From: Paenibacillus plantarum
GTDB taxonomy: Bacteria > Bacillota > Bacilli > Paenibacillales > NBRC-103111
Direction of reading: 5' to 3'
DNA length: 64,000 nucleotides
Assembly: GCF_013141695.1 (NCBI RefSeq)
Contig: NZ_WHNY01000026.1
Location: 124,001-188,000, forward strand
The position numbers and the translations under genes are program-made. The notes under the pieces were generated by a model. It was not told where the DNA came from. It worked only from the letters and a program-made list of their open reading frames with translations, and did no database searches. Within the stretch, counting starts at the first letter, position 1. Each line of letters starts with the position of its first letter. This document shows positions 40,075 to 49,598 of the stretch, piece by piece.

Positions 40075-40833
40075 TCATACGAGCTTCGACAAGCGCAGCA
40101 ACTGCTCATAACTTATCTGTACGGATTCCATCGGATCGCGACGACAGCGATCTTGTTCGACAACGTACCACTCGATGCCATGCTTTTCACCCCACTGTAG
40201 AATAGGCACAAAATCGATCTGTCCCATCCCGATTTCAGCGAAGGTTTGCTCCTCGTCATCCGTCATATCTTTCAGATGAATAATCGGCATGCGTCCCGCA
40301 TAGGGCTCAATAAACGGATACGGATCGTATCCGCCTTTTTTCACCCAATAGACATCTATCTCAGCAAGCAGTGCATGATCTTCAACCGGATCCAGCAAGT
40401 AACGAAGTGCGGACTGACCGTCCACTTCCGTCTCGAACTCGAACGCATGGTTGTGATAACTTAGTCGCAGTCCCCGGCTTTTCAAGTACGCAGCGTACTC
40501 ATTCAGAAGGCGCTTCATTTCGCGAAATCCATCTGCATTCTTCCAATCATCCGGCGTATTGGAGCAGATTAAATCCCGCGTACCGAATATGGCTGCATCC
40601 TCGATCAGTTGCTCCATTTGATCTCTCAGTAGTGGAATACTCACATGAAGGCCCGCTACCTTCATCCCTGTCCCTCGAACGACTTCTGCCAACTCCTTCG
40701 GGTCGTAACCATGATAGCCAGCGAACTGTACGCCAGCCCATCCCATATTACCTAATGTCTCCAGCACTTGTGGGAAATTCGTCTTACAGCTTTCCCGCAA
40801 TGTCGCCAGTTGTATCGCCATTTTGTGTCTCAT
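40075..40833 (-). CDS. Sugar phosphate isomerase/epimerase (AP_endonuc_2 / IolE-like)
   Basis: About 252 residues forming a TIM barrel of the xylose isomerase-like superfamily. Seen: MGWAGVQFAGYHGYDPKELAE, GLRLSYHNHAFEF (metal-binding His), LLAEIDVYWVKKGG (Glu/Asp), MPIIHLKDM (His and Asp), WYVVEQDRCRRDPM (Glu). ATG 40833 has GGAGG 5 bases upstream and lies inside the end of the preceding hydrolase gene by about 50 bases; the longer frame is unsupported. Together with the Gfo/Idh/MocA oxidoreductase and ThuA it fits a route in which a sugar is oxidised and rearranged, for example 3-keto-glycoside processing; this is inference. Confidence 0.87.
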   Translation of the reverse strand: MRHKMAIQLATLRESCKTNFPQVLETLGNMGWAGVQFAGYHGYDPKELAEVVRGTGMKVAGLHVSIPLLRDQMEQLIEDAAIFGTRDLICSNTPDDWKNADGFREMKRLLNEYAAYLKSRGLRLSYHNHAFEFETEVDGQSALRYLLDPVEDHALLAEIDVYWVKKGGYDPYPFIEPYAGRMPIIHLKDMTDDEEQTFAEIGMGQIDFVPILQWGEKHGIEWYVVEQDRCRRDPMESVQISYEQLLRLSKLV

Positions 40834-41881
40834 CGTTGCCTCCAACCTCGCATTCTCCTTCAACCGTTGAACCATCCGACCACTGCAAACGGTAGGAGCA
40901 GCGTTGTTCCGTATATATAGAGATTGTTTGCTGATCCAAATCATAATGCAGTGTGGCCAGACGATTTACCGATTCCAAATGTACATGAAAATGCTTCGTA
41001 TACACGTACCCCCCGACCTGCAAGACACCACTTGGAGCCAATTCGATGGGCAGGCCATGCCGCTGACGATTCGCCTCCGACCGTTCTTGCAAATCATGAA
41101 GCTGCTGTATTGTGGCCCTTCCCATATGACTCCGATCGCCTACGCTCGGTAATTCGTCATACTGAATCAGATGGGCCTTGCCCAACAGATTCAGCTGTTC
41201 CACATACAGCCGCGACATGATAACAGGAATGCGAATATCCCCATCGCCATGCGTCAAGTACAAGGGCGTATGGAGATTCGCTGCAAGCGCCAACCCGCTT
41301 CGCGCCGCATAGCGTTGCGGGTCATCCTGCGGATGGCACCCGATCCATACATCCATGTCATCTCGGAATTCACCTGTTAGATCTTGCTCATACCAACGTG
41401 CGTAATCCGATACGCCATACAAAGCGGTTGCTGCCGCAAACAGATCAGGAAACTTGGCTACCGCAGCCAAAACATTTCCGCCACCACCGCTGCCGCCTTC
41501 TAAATAGACCAGCTCTGGATCAACAATCCAATCGCCATATTCCTTGCGTACAAACTGCACCGCATCATAGATGTCGATCAATTCCAAACCGTTGCAATCC
41601 GCCACGCCGCTCGAGAAAGCCCGCCCGCGCATATCCACCTGAACGACCAAGTATGGCGACTCGCCAGGCTGTTCACGTCGTAAGGGTTGAGGCATACTCA
41701 TATGCCAACCGTGTAACTGAATGAGAATCGGTGCAGGCAATATTGGCTTTATGACATTCATGGCTAGACGCAATTCCGGAGTGACGGAAGATGCGTAATA
41801 CAGGAAATCTTGATAAGGTGAACGGAAAGGTTCAAGCAACGTCTTGTTCAACCTTTCACTGTCTTCGTATTGTTCAAGCAT
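40784..41881 (-). CDS. Alpha/beta hydrolase, prolyl oligopeptidase/esterase type
   Basis: A 365-residue protein. The hydrolase core includes PILIQLHGWHMSMP (oxyanion region), VDMRGRAFSSG, and the nucleophile elbow YLEGGSGGGGNVLAAVAKF (Gly-x-Ser-x-Gly). Candidate acid and His are near LTHGDGDIRIPV and SHMGRATI. Such proteins in sugar loci usually deacetylate oligosaccharides. The last 80 residues, with YRLQWSDGSTVEGECEVGG, form an extra beta-rich tail. No signal peptide, so cytoplasmic. It overlaps the isomerase gene and follows the oxidoreductase gene by 65 bases. Confidence 0.8.
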   Translation of the reverse strand: MLEQYEDSERLNKTLLEPFRSPYQDFLYYASSVTPELRLAMNVIKPILPAPILIQLHGWHMSMPQPLRREQPGESPYLVVQVDMRGRAFSSGVADCNGLELIDIYDAVQFVRKEYGDWIVDPELVYLEGGSGGGGNVLAAVAKFPDLFAAATALYGVSDYARWYEQDLTGEFRDDMDVWIGCHPQDDPQRYAARSGLALAANLHTPLYLTHGDGDIRIPVIMSRLYVEQLNLLGKAHLIQYDELPSVGDRSHMGRATIQQLHDLQERSEANRQRHGLPIELAPSGVLQVGGYVYTKHFHVHLESVNRLATLHYDLDQQTISIYTEQRCSYRLQWSDGSTVEGECEVGGNDETQNGDTTGDIAGKL

Positions 41882-41946
41882 GTCTATACTCCTTTCGATA
41901 CGCAGGAGGAACTTACCACTTTAGACACCTCCTAGCTTCTTCGGTA

Positions 41947-43011
41947 CTAATCAAGCCTAACTTCCCTACCGCTCTCAGCGGATTCATAAATGGCACTTAA
42001 AATACGGATCATATCCACACCACTCTCTGGTGTGTTGATTGGCTCCTCTTCTCTGAGAACACACGCGATGAAATGATGAATATTACTCGCATGCGGCCTG
42101 ACCTCACTTCCCCCGAATCGAGGTGATATATCACAAAGCACTCCTTCGATCTCCGTGATCAACTTCAATTCAGCGTTCTTCAAGCTGCATCCAGCTTTCG
42201 TCCCACGAAGCTCCATGAACTTGAGATCATCTTCCACATTCGAAGCCCAGCTGAACTCGATTTGCAGCGACGCGCCGTTATCGAATCGAATGAAGCCCGT
42301 AGCGAGATCTTCCACATCAAAGACACCTCCATCTTGTGTCGTACCAAATCGCGAATCGGCGGAAATCTGTACCTTCGCATCGGCAAACTTGGTATATGCC
42401 GCTCCACTCACTGCGACTGGGCGAGGATTGCCCATCATCCAAATAGCCACATCAATCATATGGACACCAAGATCGATTAATGGCCCTCCTCCAGACATGG
42501 CTTTGGTTGTGAACCACCCTCCTCGACCGGGAATACCTCTACGGCGAATCCAACCTGTTCTGCCTGTATAGATTTCGCCCATTGCACCTGACTCGATGTA
42601 ACGTTTGAGGAATTTCGCCTGCGGAGTGAAACGATTATTGCGCATCACCATGAGCAACTTTCCTGAGCGCTTGGCTGCATCCGCCATCTTCTGAGCTTCC
42701 TCAGGACTCACAGCATCCGGCTTCTCACAGAACACGTGAAGGCCGCGTTCCAGTGCTGCAATGGATACCTCGGAGTGATAGATATTAGGCGTACTAACCC
42801 CGACCACATCCAGCGTTTCCTGCTCCAACATGTCTTTATAATCACGATACACACGACTAACACCCAACTTGTTCGCCTGTTCTTCCGCATTCGGGAGATG
42901 TGTATCACTTATCGCTACGATTTCCACATGTGGACTGGATAACCAGGCAGGAGCATGCGACCCGGCAAAAATTTTCCCAGCACCAACAATACCAACTCTT
43001 AACTTATTCAT
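41947..43011 (-). CDS. Gfo/Idh/MocA-family oxidoreductase
   Basis: About 354 residues. N-terminal Rossmann fold LRVGIVGAGKIFAGSHAPAW, then the family signature CEKPDAVSPEEAQKMADAA near residue 95 with the catalytic Lys, and GGGPLIDLGVHMIDVAIWMMG near residue 180 with His for the substrate. ATG 43011 has AAAGGA 11 bases upstream; the 23-codon extension overlaps the permease gene. It oxidises or reduces a sugar or sugar derivative with NAD(P). It stands between the permeases and the cytoplasmic enzymes of block 2. Confidence 0.92.
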   Translation of the reverse strand: MNKLRVGIVGAGKIFAGSHAPAWLSSPHVEIVAISDTHLPNAEEQANKLGVSRVYRDYKDMLEQETLDVVGVSTPNIYHSEVSIAALERGLHVFCEKPDAVSPEEAQKMADAAKRSGKLLMVMRNNRFTPQAKFLKRYIESGAMGEIYTGRTGWIRRRGIPGRGGWFTTKAMSGGGPLIDLGVHMIDVAIWMMGNPRPVAVSGAAYTKFADAKVQISADSRFGTTQDGGVFDVEDLATGFIRFDNGASLQIEFSWASNVEDDLKFMELRGTKAGCSLKNAELKLITEIEGVLCDISPRFGGSEVRPHASNIHHFIACVLREEEPINTPESGVDMIRILSAIYESAESGREVRLD

Positions 43012-43063
43012 TGCAAAATCAATCCTTTCCATTTCTTCATATTGGAGTGAAGTCGTTACCCTA

Positions 43064-43951
43064 TCACCCTTTGACCGCACCGATCGTTAGCCCTTTGACA
43101 AAATATTTTTGTAAGAACCCGAATAGAAACATGACTGGGAGCGAGGTAAGTACCATCATGGCGTACATAATGGCATCAGTTGGCACGTCGGATGCACTAA
43201 TGGGATTACCCATGGGGTCGACCCCACTGCCTTTTACCAATTCGATATACGACGTAATATTTTTTAAAATGAGCTGAATAGGGTATAAAGAGACTTTATC
43301 GATATACAAAATGGCATTAAACGTCTCGTTCCAGTAATGTAAGGTCATCATTAACGCCACCGTTGCTAGCGCAGGTTTCGAGAGTGGCAGCACGATGCTC
43401 CAATATGTTCTGAAATCAGATGCCCCATCAATCTTGGCCGACTCAATTAGTGGTGCAGGAATTTCTTGAAAAAACACCCGCAGCATAAAAATCTGAAAAG
43501 GCGCTGCAAAGGCAGGAATAATTAACGAAATCAGCGAGTTCTTCCATTCCAGATACTGCACGATAAGAATATAAAGCGGCACAATACCGCCTGAGAATAT
43601 CATGGTTACGAAAATATAGAAGGAGATCGCATTTCGCAAATGGAAATCTCGTCGGGCCAACGCGTAGGCAATCATCGACGTCACCAGTAGGTTACCTGTC
43701 GTTCCGAAAACGACAATGAAGAGCGAATTCTTGTAACCCGCCAGCAGGGAGGATGGATCCATCCATATAAATCGGTACGCTTCCCAGGAAAACTTCTGCG
43801 GAATCAGCTGATAACCGTAAGTTTGGATCACAGCTCCGTCTGTCAACGAGATCGATATGGTAAGCACAAGTGGCAGCAAGCACATCGCACAGAACAGAAT
43901 CAGGCACATGTGGACTAGCCATTTGTGAACAGTATTTTTCTTAGTCATCAT
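43064..43951 (-). CDS. ABC sugar permease, LplC-like (block 2)
   Basis: About 295 residues with about six membrane segments. The EAA loop reads IESAKIDGASDFRTYW; the tail is GLTIGAVKG. Start at ATG 43951 with AAGGTGG about 10 bases upstream; the theoretical extension to 44008 runs into the preceding permease gene. It forms a heterodimer with the next permease upstream. No ATPase is encoded in the operon. Confidence 0.92.
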   Translation of the reverse strand: MMTKKNTVHKWLVHMCLILFCAMCLLPLVLTISISLTDGAVIQTYGYQLIPQKFSWEAYRFIWMDPSSLLAGYKNSLFIVVFGTTGNLLVTSMIAYALARRDFHLRNAISFYIFVTMIFSGGIVPLYILIVQYLEWKNSLISLIIPAFAAPFQIFMLRVFFQEIPAPLIESAKIDGASDFRTYWSIVLPLSKPALATVALMMTLHYWNETFNAILYIDKVSLYPIQLILKNITSYIELVKGSGVDPMGNPISASDVPTDAIMYAMMVLTSLPVMFLFGFLQKYFVKGLTIGAVKG

Positions 43952-43967
43952 TCGGCCACTTCCCACC

Positions 43968-44897
43968 TTAAAATAGTCCATATTCTTTGTTGAACAATTT
44001 AGCAACACGGTTCGTCCCCAAGATCAAGATGAAGCCAACAATGGATTGGAACACCCCAACGGCTGAGCTCATTGCGAAATCACCATTCACAGTCAGCGCA
44101 CGGAACACATACGTATCTAGTACATCCGTGACGGGAAACAATGCACTTACGTTTCGCGGAACGAAATAGAATAATCCGAAATCCGCACGCATAATATGTC
44201 CGATCGCAAGGATCGTCAACATCACCATCATCGGTGCTAGAAACGGGATGGAAATATGTCGAACGGTTTGTACTTTCGTCGCCCCATCGATCTCTGCTGC
44301 TTCGAATAGCTCCTTATCGATGCTCATCAGCGCCGAATAGTAGATCAAGCTGCTGAATCCCGTCCCCTTCCAAACGGCAACGAGAGGAAGTATGATGAGC
44401 CAATACCACGGCTCGGAGTAGAACGCCACCTCATATCCCGTCATCTTGCGGATCAGCGTAGACAGCAGACCAGTCGATGGATTCAATAAGGTAGTCAGCA
44501 TCAAACCAACCAATACCCAAGAGAAGAAATACGGGAAAAACATAACGGATTGGTACACCTTCAATGTTTTTTTGCCAGCAACCTCATATAACAGCAGGGC
44601 GAAAAAGACACCAGCCAGCAATTCAACAATAATCAGAAGTCCATTGAGCCCAATTGTATTGCGCAAAATACGCCAGGCGTCTGCTGATTGAAAGAAAAAC
44701 TTAAAATTGTCAAAGCCGTTCCACGGACTTCCCAAGATCCCCTTCGTCGGCACATAATCTTTAAACGCCATCATGATGCCAACCATGGGCAGATAAGCAA
44801 ACACAAATATTTTAATGATGGCTGGCAGCGACATGACGATTAATTGCCAATGGCTGATGAAGCGTTTGTGCTTCTTGCGAGGGACTCCCACACTCAT
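43968..44897 (-). CDS. ABC sugar permease, LplB-like (block 2)
   Basis: About 309 residues. Signature KIFVFAYLPMVGIMMAFKDY near residue 35 and EAA loop FEAAEIDGATKVQTVRHISI. AAAGGAG lies 11 bases before ATG 44897; a GTG four codons earlier overlaps that site. The motif 2 promoter at 44956-45014 drives it separately from its binding protein, which lies 2.6 kb upstream beyond the regulator gene and two terminators. Confidence 0.92.
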   Translation of the reverse strand: MSVGVPRKKHKRFISHWQLIVMSLPAIIKIFVFAYLPMVGIMMAFKDYVPTKGILGSPWNGFDNFKFFFQSADAWRILRNTIGLNGLLIIVELLAGVFFALLLYEVAGKKTLKVYQSVMFFPYFFSWVLVGLMLTTLLNPSTGLLSTLIRKMTGYEVAFYSEPWYWLIILPLVAVWKGTGFSSLIYYSALMSIDKELFEAAEIDGATKVQTVRHISIPFLAPMMVMLTILAIGHIMRADFGLFYFVPRNVSALFPVTDVLDTYVFRALTVNGDFAMSSAVGVFQSIVGFILILGTNRVAKLFNKEYGLF

Positions 44898-44955
44898 TAC
44901 GTTTTGCACTCCTTTTCTGCATAATCTAAACAGCGATTGCTCGGCTTACGGCCTA

Positions 44956-45014
44956 AGTATATACGGCGCTTATTTCCCTCGAATACTGCAATATTGTCCA
45001 ATTGAGCTTCAATT
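44956..45014 (-). promoter_or_regulatory. Motif 2 promoter, copy P2 (permease operon)
   Basis: Minus-strand reading: ATTGAAGCTCAATTGGACAA, then ATATTGCAGTATTC, a 19-base spacer and -10 box TATACT (44956-44961). It matches copy P1 upstream of the binding-protein gene base for base at most positions of the first 34 bases. No -35 box is apparent. Confidence 0.75.
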
Positions 45015-45068
45015 ATGGAAGCTGTTCAGTTTCCTCCACTTTTAAAGCCAACAGCAGCCGTTAAATGC

Positions 45069-45103
45069 AAAAAAACCGATCAACAGGATCTGTTGGTCGG
45101 TTT
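45069..45103 (-). terminator. Terminator after the membrane AraC regulator
   Basis: Arms AAACCGACCAACAG and CTGTTGATCGGTTT (one G-U type mismatch) enclose a 3-base loop, followed in the minus direction by a seven-T run. It isolates the regulator from the permease operon. Confidence 0.88.
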
Positions 45104-45129
45104 CAGAATAAGAATTATGCCAGCTAGCA

Positions 45130-47403
45130 TCAGCTAGGCTCCGAGTTCGTAAGACTCCTGAACTCATTCGGCGTAATGCCGTTGTATTTTTTGAACAAGG
45201 TATAAAAGTAGTTAATATTGATAAAGCCGCTGCGTGCCGCTGCCTCTTGGACGGTCGTTTCCATATTTTCCAGCAAGGATTTCGCTTGATCCAAACGATA
45301 ACGAGTGATGTATTCACCTAAGGACTCTCCCGATGCTTTCAGATATAAGGTCCTCAAGTATTTGGCCGATAATTGCAGATGCTGTGCAATCAGTTCCGGA
45401 TTGAGATTCGGATTCGCATAATCCTGTTCCACGTAGGCTTGCACTTGGCTCAAAATGCCGCTGTAACGCTCATATTTCCTAATCGTCTTTTGCGAACGGT
45501 GAATGACCTCAAGAGGACCTGCGAATCGCTCATTAAGTTTATCCATCATGTCATCCAACGTCTCAAAGCCAGCCAAACGACCTGCTAAGTCAATAAACGG
45601 TCCATAGTGAATTTCATCAGCTAGCACGGGGAACTTCTGCATGCCTTCCTTCAGTGAGAGCGCGAGTCGAAGCACCGTAGATTGCAAAGAAGCCATGGAA
45701 TAACCACGTGTACTTTCGATCATTCGCCTACAACTCAAACGAACTGCGTCATCGTCTCCCTCAAGTAGAGCATCTATAATCTCCGCCACGACCCCCTCAG
45801 GAAACACGAAATCCTTCTTCTTGATCTCCTTAATTCCTGAGACATATAGCAGCGAACGCGGGCCATAGAATAACTTGTATTCCAACGCTTCCCTGCATAA
45901 ACTGATGCTGCCAGGGAGCTCCTCCATTTCCTCTAATCCTTCTCCCAATGCGGCTGAAAGCGACACGCCAAGAAACTTCTCCACGTTGTCCTGGATGGCC
46001 TTCACCAGCTCCTCCAATTTGACAGCACTTTCCTCGCTGCCCTGAGCATCCAGATTAAGCAACATACCGATGTACCCGTCTCCAAGATCGACCGCCTCAT
46101 TCCTGAACTGAGCGCTGGCCAATTCGCCAATCACATTCATCATGCCGTAGGATAACAAAGCACGATCCTCTAGTGAGTATTGCTCACCGAATTGTTCATA
46201 GTGGTCGATTTTGAAGAGGACTGTCATAAAGCCCAATTCCAATTGAAAGTTGATGCCGTAACGGGCCAGCCTTTTTCGCACCATCCCGTCTTCCATTTTC
46301 TTCGTCACTAACATACGTAGAAACTGCTGTTTCTTCTCAAATCCGTTCGTTTTTTCATTGTCATATTTGTTCTCCAACTCGCGAATCCTACTGCTGAACA
46401 GTCCGTACACGAATTTGGAAATGTATCTGACAGCCAGCACCGAAAGCAGCGTGACCACGAGAAAAATGATCAATGTCCATAACATGACTTGCTTCAGTTT
46501 ACCTGAGACGGCCTCGTAAGGCGTGAATTTGATATATTTCCAATCCAAAATGGGCGAAGACACATAGGTAATCAAATACTTAACCTCGTCGATTGTTTTG
46601 ATCAAGTAACCAGAAGAGCTGCTCTGATTACTGATCTCACGCAAATCTTCATCGCTCCCCTGAATACGATCCAAATAGTTATAGCGTTCATTCCCCAACA
46701 CAATCAAGCCAGATGAATCGACCACCAACGTATTGTTGCTCATTCGTGGATCCATTGATTCAATCGTATTCTTGAGCCAAATCTGTGACACATTGAGAAC
46801 AAGAGCATTGTCAATCTGAGTGGAGTTCCCGTCATAGAAGACGAAAGAGTAGATTTCATCCTTTTCAGGTCGTTCCGCAAGCATTTGCGTGTAGCCGGTA
46901 GGGGCAGGAATTTTGCGTGCGATCGGATGCAAATTGGCCATTCCGCCATCTTTTAGCCTATGAATCATATCTTGATCGGGAAAAGTCGAAATGGGAAAGG
47001 CCTTGCCATCAAAATAAATCAAGTTCGCTCGTTTATTATAAATATAAATCGAATTCAGGAAAGGCAGGTTGATATTGACCACCCCCACCTGGCTAAGCAG
47101 AGAGGCCGTTTCAAGCTCGCTTAAATCCACTTGATTTAACAACTTGAGCACAGCAGGGTTGGCGTACAGCTGCATCAACGTCATCTTGGCTGCCTCGAAC
47201 ATGAAATTCGTGCTGTAACTAATTTGAGCGAGCTCCTCAGCCGTATACGTCTGAACCTGTTTAATGGAATGCCGCTCATAATTCACATACATCGAAGAGG
47301 ACATCACGATATTCGCCGCTATCACGATGGCGACGAAGGAGATAAAGATCTTGAAGTAGCTGAGCATGGCTCCTCTTTTGTTGCGGCTAATGAACGTGAA
47401 CAT
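45130..47403 (-). CDS. Membrane-bound AraC-type regulator (YesS-like)
   Basis: A 757-residue one-protein sensor and regulator. Membrane segments lie near residues 15-33 and 305-325, flanking an extracellular sensor region of about 270 residues; a cytoplasmic middle of 300 residues follows; the last 100 residues hold two AraC helix-turn-helix motifs (NPELIAQHLQLSAKYLRTLY and VQEAAARSGFININYFYTLF). It has no receiver or kinase domain, so signal passes within one chain. It lies inside the block 2 transporter cluster and is the natural candidate to bind motif 2. It is bracketed by terminators at 45069 and 47426, so it is expressed separately from its targets. Confidence 0.9.
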   Translation of the reverse strand: MFTFISRNKRGAMLSYFKIFISFVAIVIAANIVMSSSMYVNYERHSIKQVQTYTAEELAQISYSTNFMFEAAKMTLMQLYANPAVLKLLNQVDLSELETASLLSQVGVVNINLPFLNSIYIYNKRANLIYFDGKAFPISTFPDQDMIHRLKDGGMANLHPIARKIPAPTGYTQMLAERPEKDEIYSFVFYDGNSTQIDNALVLNVSQIWLKNTIESMDPRMSNNTLVVDSSGLIVLGNERYNYLDRIQGSDEDLREISNQSSSSGYLIKTIDEVKYLITYVSSPILDWKYIKFTPYEAVSGKLKQVMLWTLIIFLVVTLLSVLAVRYISKFVYGLFSSRIRELENKYDNEKTNGFEKKQQFLRMLVTKKMEDGMVRKRLARYGINFQLELGFMTVLFKIDHYEQFGEQYSLEDRALLSYGMMNVIGELASAQFRNEAVDLGDGYIGMLLNLDAQGSEESAVKLEELVKAIQDNVEKFLGVSLSAALGEGLEEMEELPGSISLCREALEYKLFYGPRSLLYVSGIKEIKKKDFVFPEGVVAEIIDALLEGDDDAVRLSCRRMIESTRGYSMASLQSTVLRLALSLKEGMQKFPVLADEIHYGPFIDLAGRLAGFETLDDMMDKLNERFAGPLEVIHRSQKTIRKYERYSGILSQVQAYVEQDYANPNLNPELIAQHLQLSAKYLRTLYLKASGESLGEYITRYRLDQAKSLLENMETTVQEAAARSGFININYFYTLFKKYNGITPNEFRSLTNSEPS

Positions 47404-47425
47404 CGTACGCCTCCCTTGCGAAATG

Positions 47426-47485
47426 AAAAGGAAAATCCAAATGATCTCGCAGATGATACATCATCATCTTCAAGATCATTTGGAT
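47426..47485 (-). terminator. Terminator after block 2 binding-protein gene
   Basis: Arms ATCCAAATGATCT and AGATCATTTGGAT pair perfectly with an inner GATGAT/ATCATC stem, followed in the minus direction by TTTTCCTTTTCATTT. It lies 42 bases after the binding-protein stop codon. Confidence 0.75.
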
Positions 47486-47526
47486 GTTGAATCTATCATT
47501 GCCCAGGCTCTACCTGGGTAAACTGT

Positions 47527-49038
47527 TTACTTCTTTGCAGCTATGAAGGCATCAACTTGTTTCTGTTTCTCAGCCAGCACCTTATCTATGCCAGCTGTCT
47601 TCAATTTGGCCAGGAATTCGTTATATTTCTTCTCCGTATCGTCCCCAAACATGCCAGTGTTGAACGCAGCTCGGTATTCATTCACGATGGCTGCACTGTT
47701 CGCACTCTCCGCCTTGATACTGTCGACGTTAAAGCTAAAACCATAAAGTCTCGATACCTTGGCCGACTCATTCAAAGCTTTGGTTTTCTCCCAAACATCA
47801 TCCGGTTGCGTGCCGCTGATATAAGCATTGAACTGATTACCGAACATCCATCCATAAGCGGGACCGTACTTGGCACCTGGCAGAGGCTCTACTCTTTTGT
47901 CGCTGATCTTCTTGTAATCAACACCTTCAGTTCCCCATACAAGTAAATTATACAAATCTTTGTCTGTATTCAGTAACTCAATCACCATTAATGCACGCTC
48001 TGGATGCTTGGAGGTAGTTGAAATAGCTGTCATCGTTGCGATGGCATTCGGTGACGTTAGAATGGGATCGCCGAGTGGAATAATGTATTGATCAGCTTTG
48101 TGCGTGTTCTTAACGGTCTCCTCAATGCCTGGCATTAATGTCGCGATTGGCGCAGCCATATACTTCGTAGCATCAAAGGTTGGTCTTGTTAAGGAATCTT
48201 TGGCGATGAGACCTTTCTTCTGGAAATCTTTCAGTGTCATAATAAAATCCTTAAATTCTGGCGTATCATATTCATTGAACACTTTCGGATTTGAATCCAA
48301 AGATTTGGCCGCGCCGGGCACGTCTGAGCCGCCAATAGATTCCCATTCATAGGACGGGAAGAAATAATTGAACACATTGTTCTTCATTTGCGCATTGTAT
48401 AATTGGTCCGTTTTATCTGCTGGTTCCCCCGCCTTCACTTTGTCCAAATAAGGAATAAGGTCCGACAGCTTCTTAACGCTTGTTGGATTGAAATTGTATT
48501 TATCCGCTAAGGCTTTATTCACATTAAACCCTGATTGACGAGCAAAAATTTGTTGATTGATGCTGGCGTAGATTTTGCCGTTCACTTTGGCCGCGTCCCA
48601 AATCGTCGGTTTCAAAAGCTTATAGGTCTCAGGTGCATATTTAGGCAGCATCGTTGAGATATCTACAAACGAACCTTTGGCTGCTTGATCAAAATAATTT
48701 AAGTAAGCCGGTGAGGTAAAGGCAAGATCGAACTCCTCCCGTGCGTTCACCATGACGGACATTTTTTGCGTATAATCCCCGTTTGGTACTTTAATGAACT
48801 CGACCGTTGTGTTGATTTTCTCTTTCAACACCTTGTTAATCCCATCGTAAACTTCCTGATCTCCCGGCTTGGATACACCAAAGAAATAATACTTGAGGTT
48901 TACAGGCTCGAGCGCCTTCTGCTGAGTTGGCGAAGACTCAGAGGCAACTTGCTGCGCTTCTTTATTCTGACAACCTGCCAATAAAACTGCCGACGTCAGG
49001 GAGAGAATTGCTGATACTTGGAAAAACTTCTTAATCAT
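47527..49038 (-). CDS. Family 1 solute-binding lipoprotein (block 2)
   Basis: About 503 residues. Signal peptide with lipobox LLAGCQNKEAQ. Fold blocks: INTTVEFIKVPNGDYTQKMSV, FDLAFTSPAYLNYFDQAAKG, PNAIATMTAISTTSKHPERAL. The ATG at 49038 (MIKKFF) is preferred because the charged N-terminus fits a signal peptide and GGGG lies 9 bases upstream; ATG 49053 is also possible. It presumably feeds the permeases at 43064-44897. Motif 2 copy P1 lies about 100 bases upstream. Confidence 0.92.
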   Translation of the reverse strand: MIKKFFQVSAILSLTSAVLLAGCQNKEAQQVASESSPTQQKALEPVNLKYYFFGVSKPGDQEVYDGINKVLKEKINTTVEFIKVPNGDYTQKMSVMVNAREEFDLAFTSPAYLNYFDQAAKGSFVDISTMLPKYAPETYKLLKPTIWDAAKVNGKIYASINQQIFARQSGFNVNKALADKYNFNPTSVKKLSDLIPYLDKVKAGEPADKTDQLYNAQMKNNVFNYFFPSYEWESIGGSDVPGAAKSLDSNPKVFNEYDTPEFKDFIMTLKDFQKKGLIAKDSLTRPTFDATKYMAAPIATLMPGIEETVKNTHKADQYIIPLGDPILTSPNAIATMTAISTTSKHPERALMVIELLNTDKDLYNLLVWGTEGVDYKKISDKRVEPLPGAKYGPAYGWMFGNQFNAYISGTQPDDVWEKTKALNESAKVSRLYGFSFNVDSIKAESANSAAIVNEYRAAFNTGMFGDDTEKKYNEFLAKLKTAGIDKVLAEKQKQVDAFIAAKK

Positions 49039-49139
49039 GGTTTTGGACCCCATTTCCCCTGTTGGATGTTCCAGTTTCAGTATAGCGCTTACAATCTCGA
49101 ATATCTATAATGCGCTGCATCCTCGACTAGACAATTCGA

Positions 49140-49197
49140 AGTATATACCAGACGACTGCCGCCAAATACTGCAATATCGTCTGAATGGGCTTCAAAT
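49140..49197 (-). promoter_or_regulatory. Motif 2 promoter, copy P1 (binding-protein gene)
   Basis: Minus-strand reading: ATTTGAAGCCCATTCAGACG, then ATATTGCAGTATTT, an 18-base spacer and -10 box TATACT (49140-49145). See copies P2 and P3. Confidence 0.75.
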
Positions 49198-49310
49198 ACG
49201 GTACTTTTTCGGTAGTATCCGATTTTGGAGGTCAACGGACAATCGTATATGCTCCACAAGGTAGTGAGGTTTGTAAGATATGGAGCGGCTTGTACGCTGT
49301 ACAGCATGTA

Positions 49311-49500
49311 TAACTGGAAAATATACAGCTATTTACGGGGATTTTTCGTGAAAAGTCGATTTAAATGGAAATCATGAAGTTAATTATGCCTCTTTTATTC
49401 AGATCGGGTAAAATGGTTAAATTTAACTGTATGTTATCCATTTATTCTGTGTTTACTTAGAAAATCGAATGATTTAAATGCAGAAAATCCAGCTATTTGC
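49311..49500. repeat. Dispersed intergenic repeat, copy 2
   Basis: Non-coding AT-rich sequence starting TAACTGGAAAATATACAGC, closely similar to 11749-11940 over about 190 bases in the same orientation. Contains mirrored units of TAACTGTA-N-TCCATTTATT. It fills the gap between promoter P1 and the terminator at 49546. Confidence 0.7.
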
Positions 49501-49545
49501 CAGAAGCATAGAAGATCGCCACATAGCATCCGGTAACTGAATGGT

Positions 49546-49578
49546 AAGAAAAGGCCCGTGAGCAGGAACTCACGGGCC
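49546..49578 (-). terminator. Terminator after the 49599 esterase
   Basis: Perfect 10-bp arms GGCCCGTGAG and CTCACGGGCC with a 6-base loop, followed in the minus direction by TTTTCTTACC. It lies 20 bases after the stop codon. Confidence 0.88.
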
Positions 49579-49598
49579 ATTCAATACGATGAACAAGC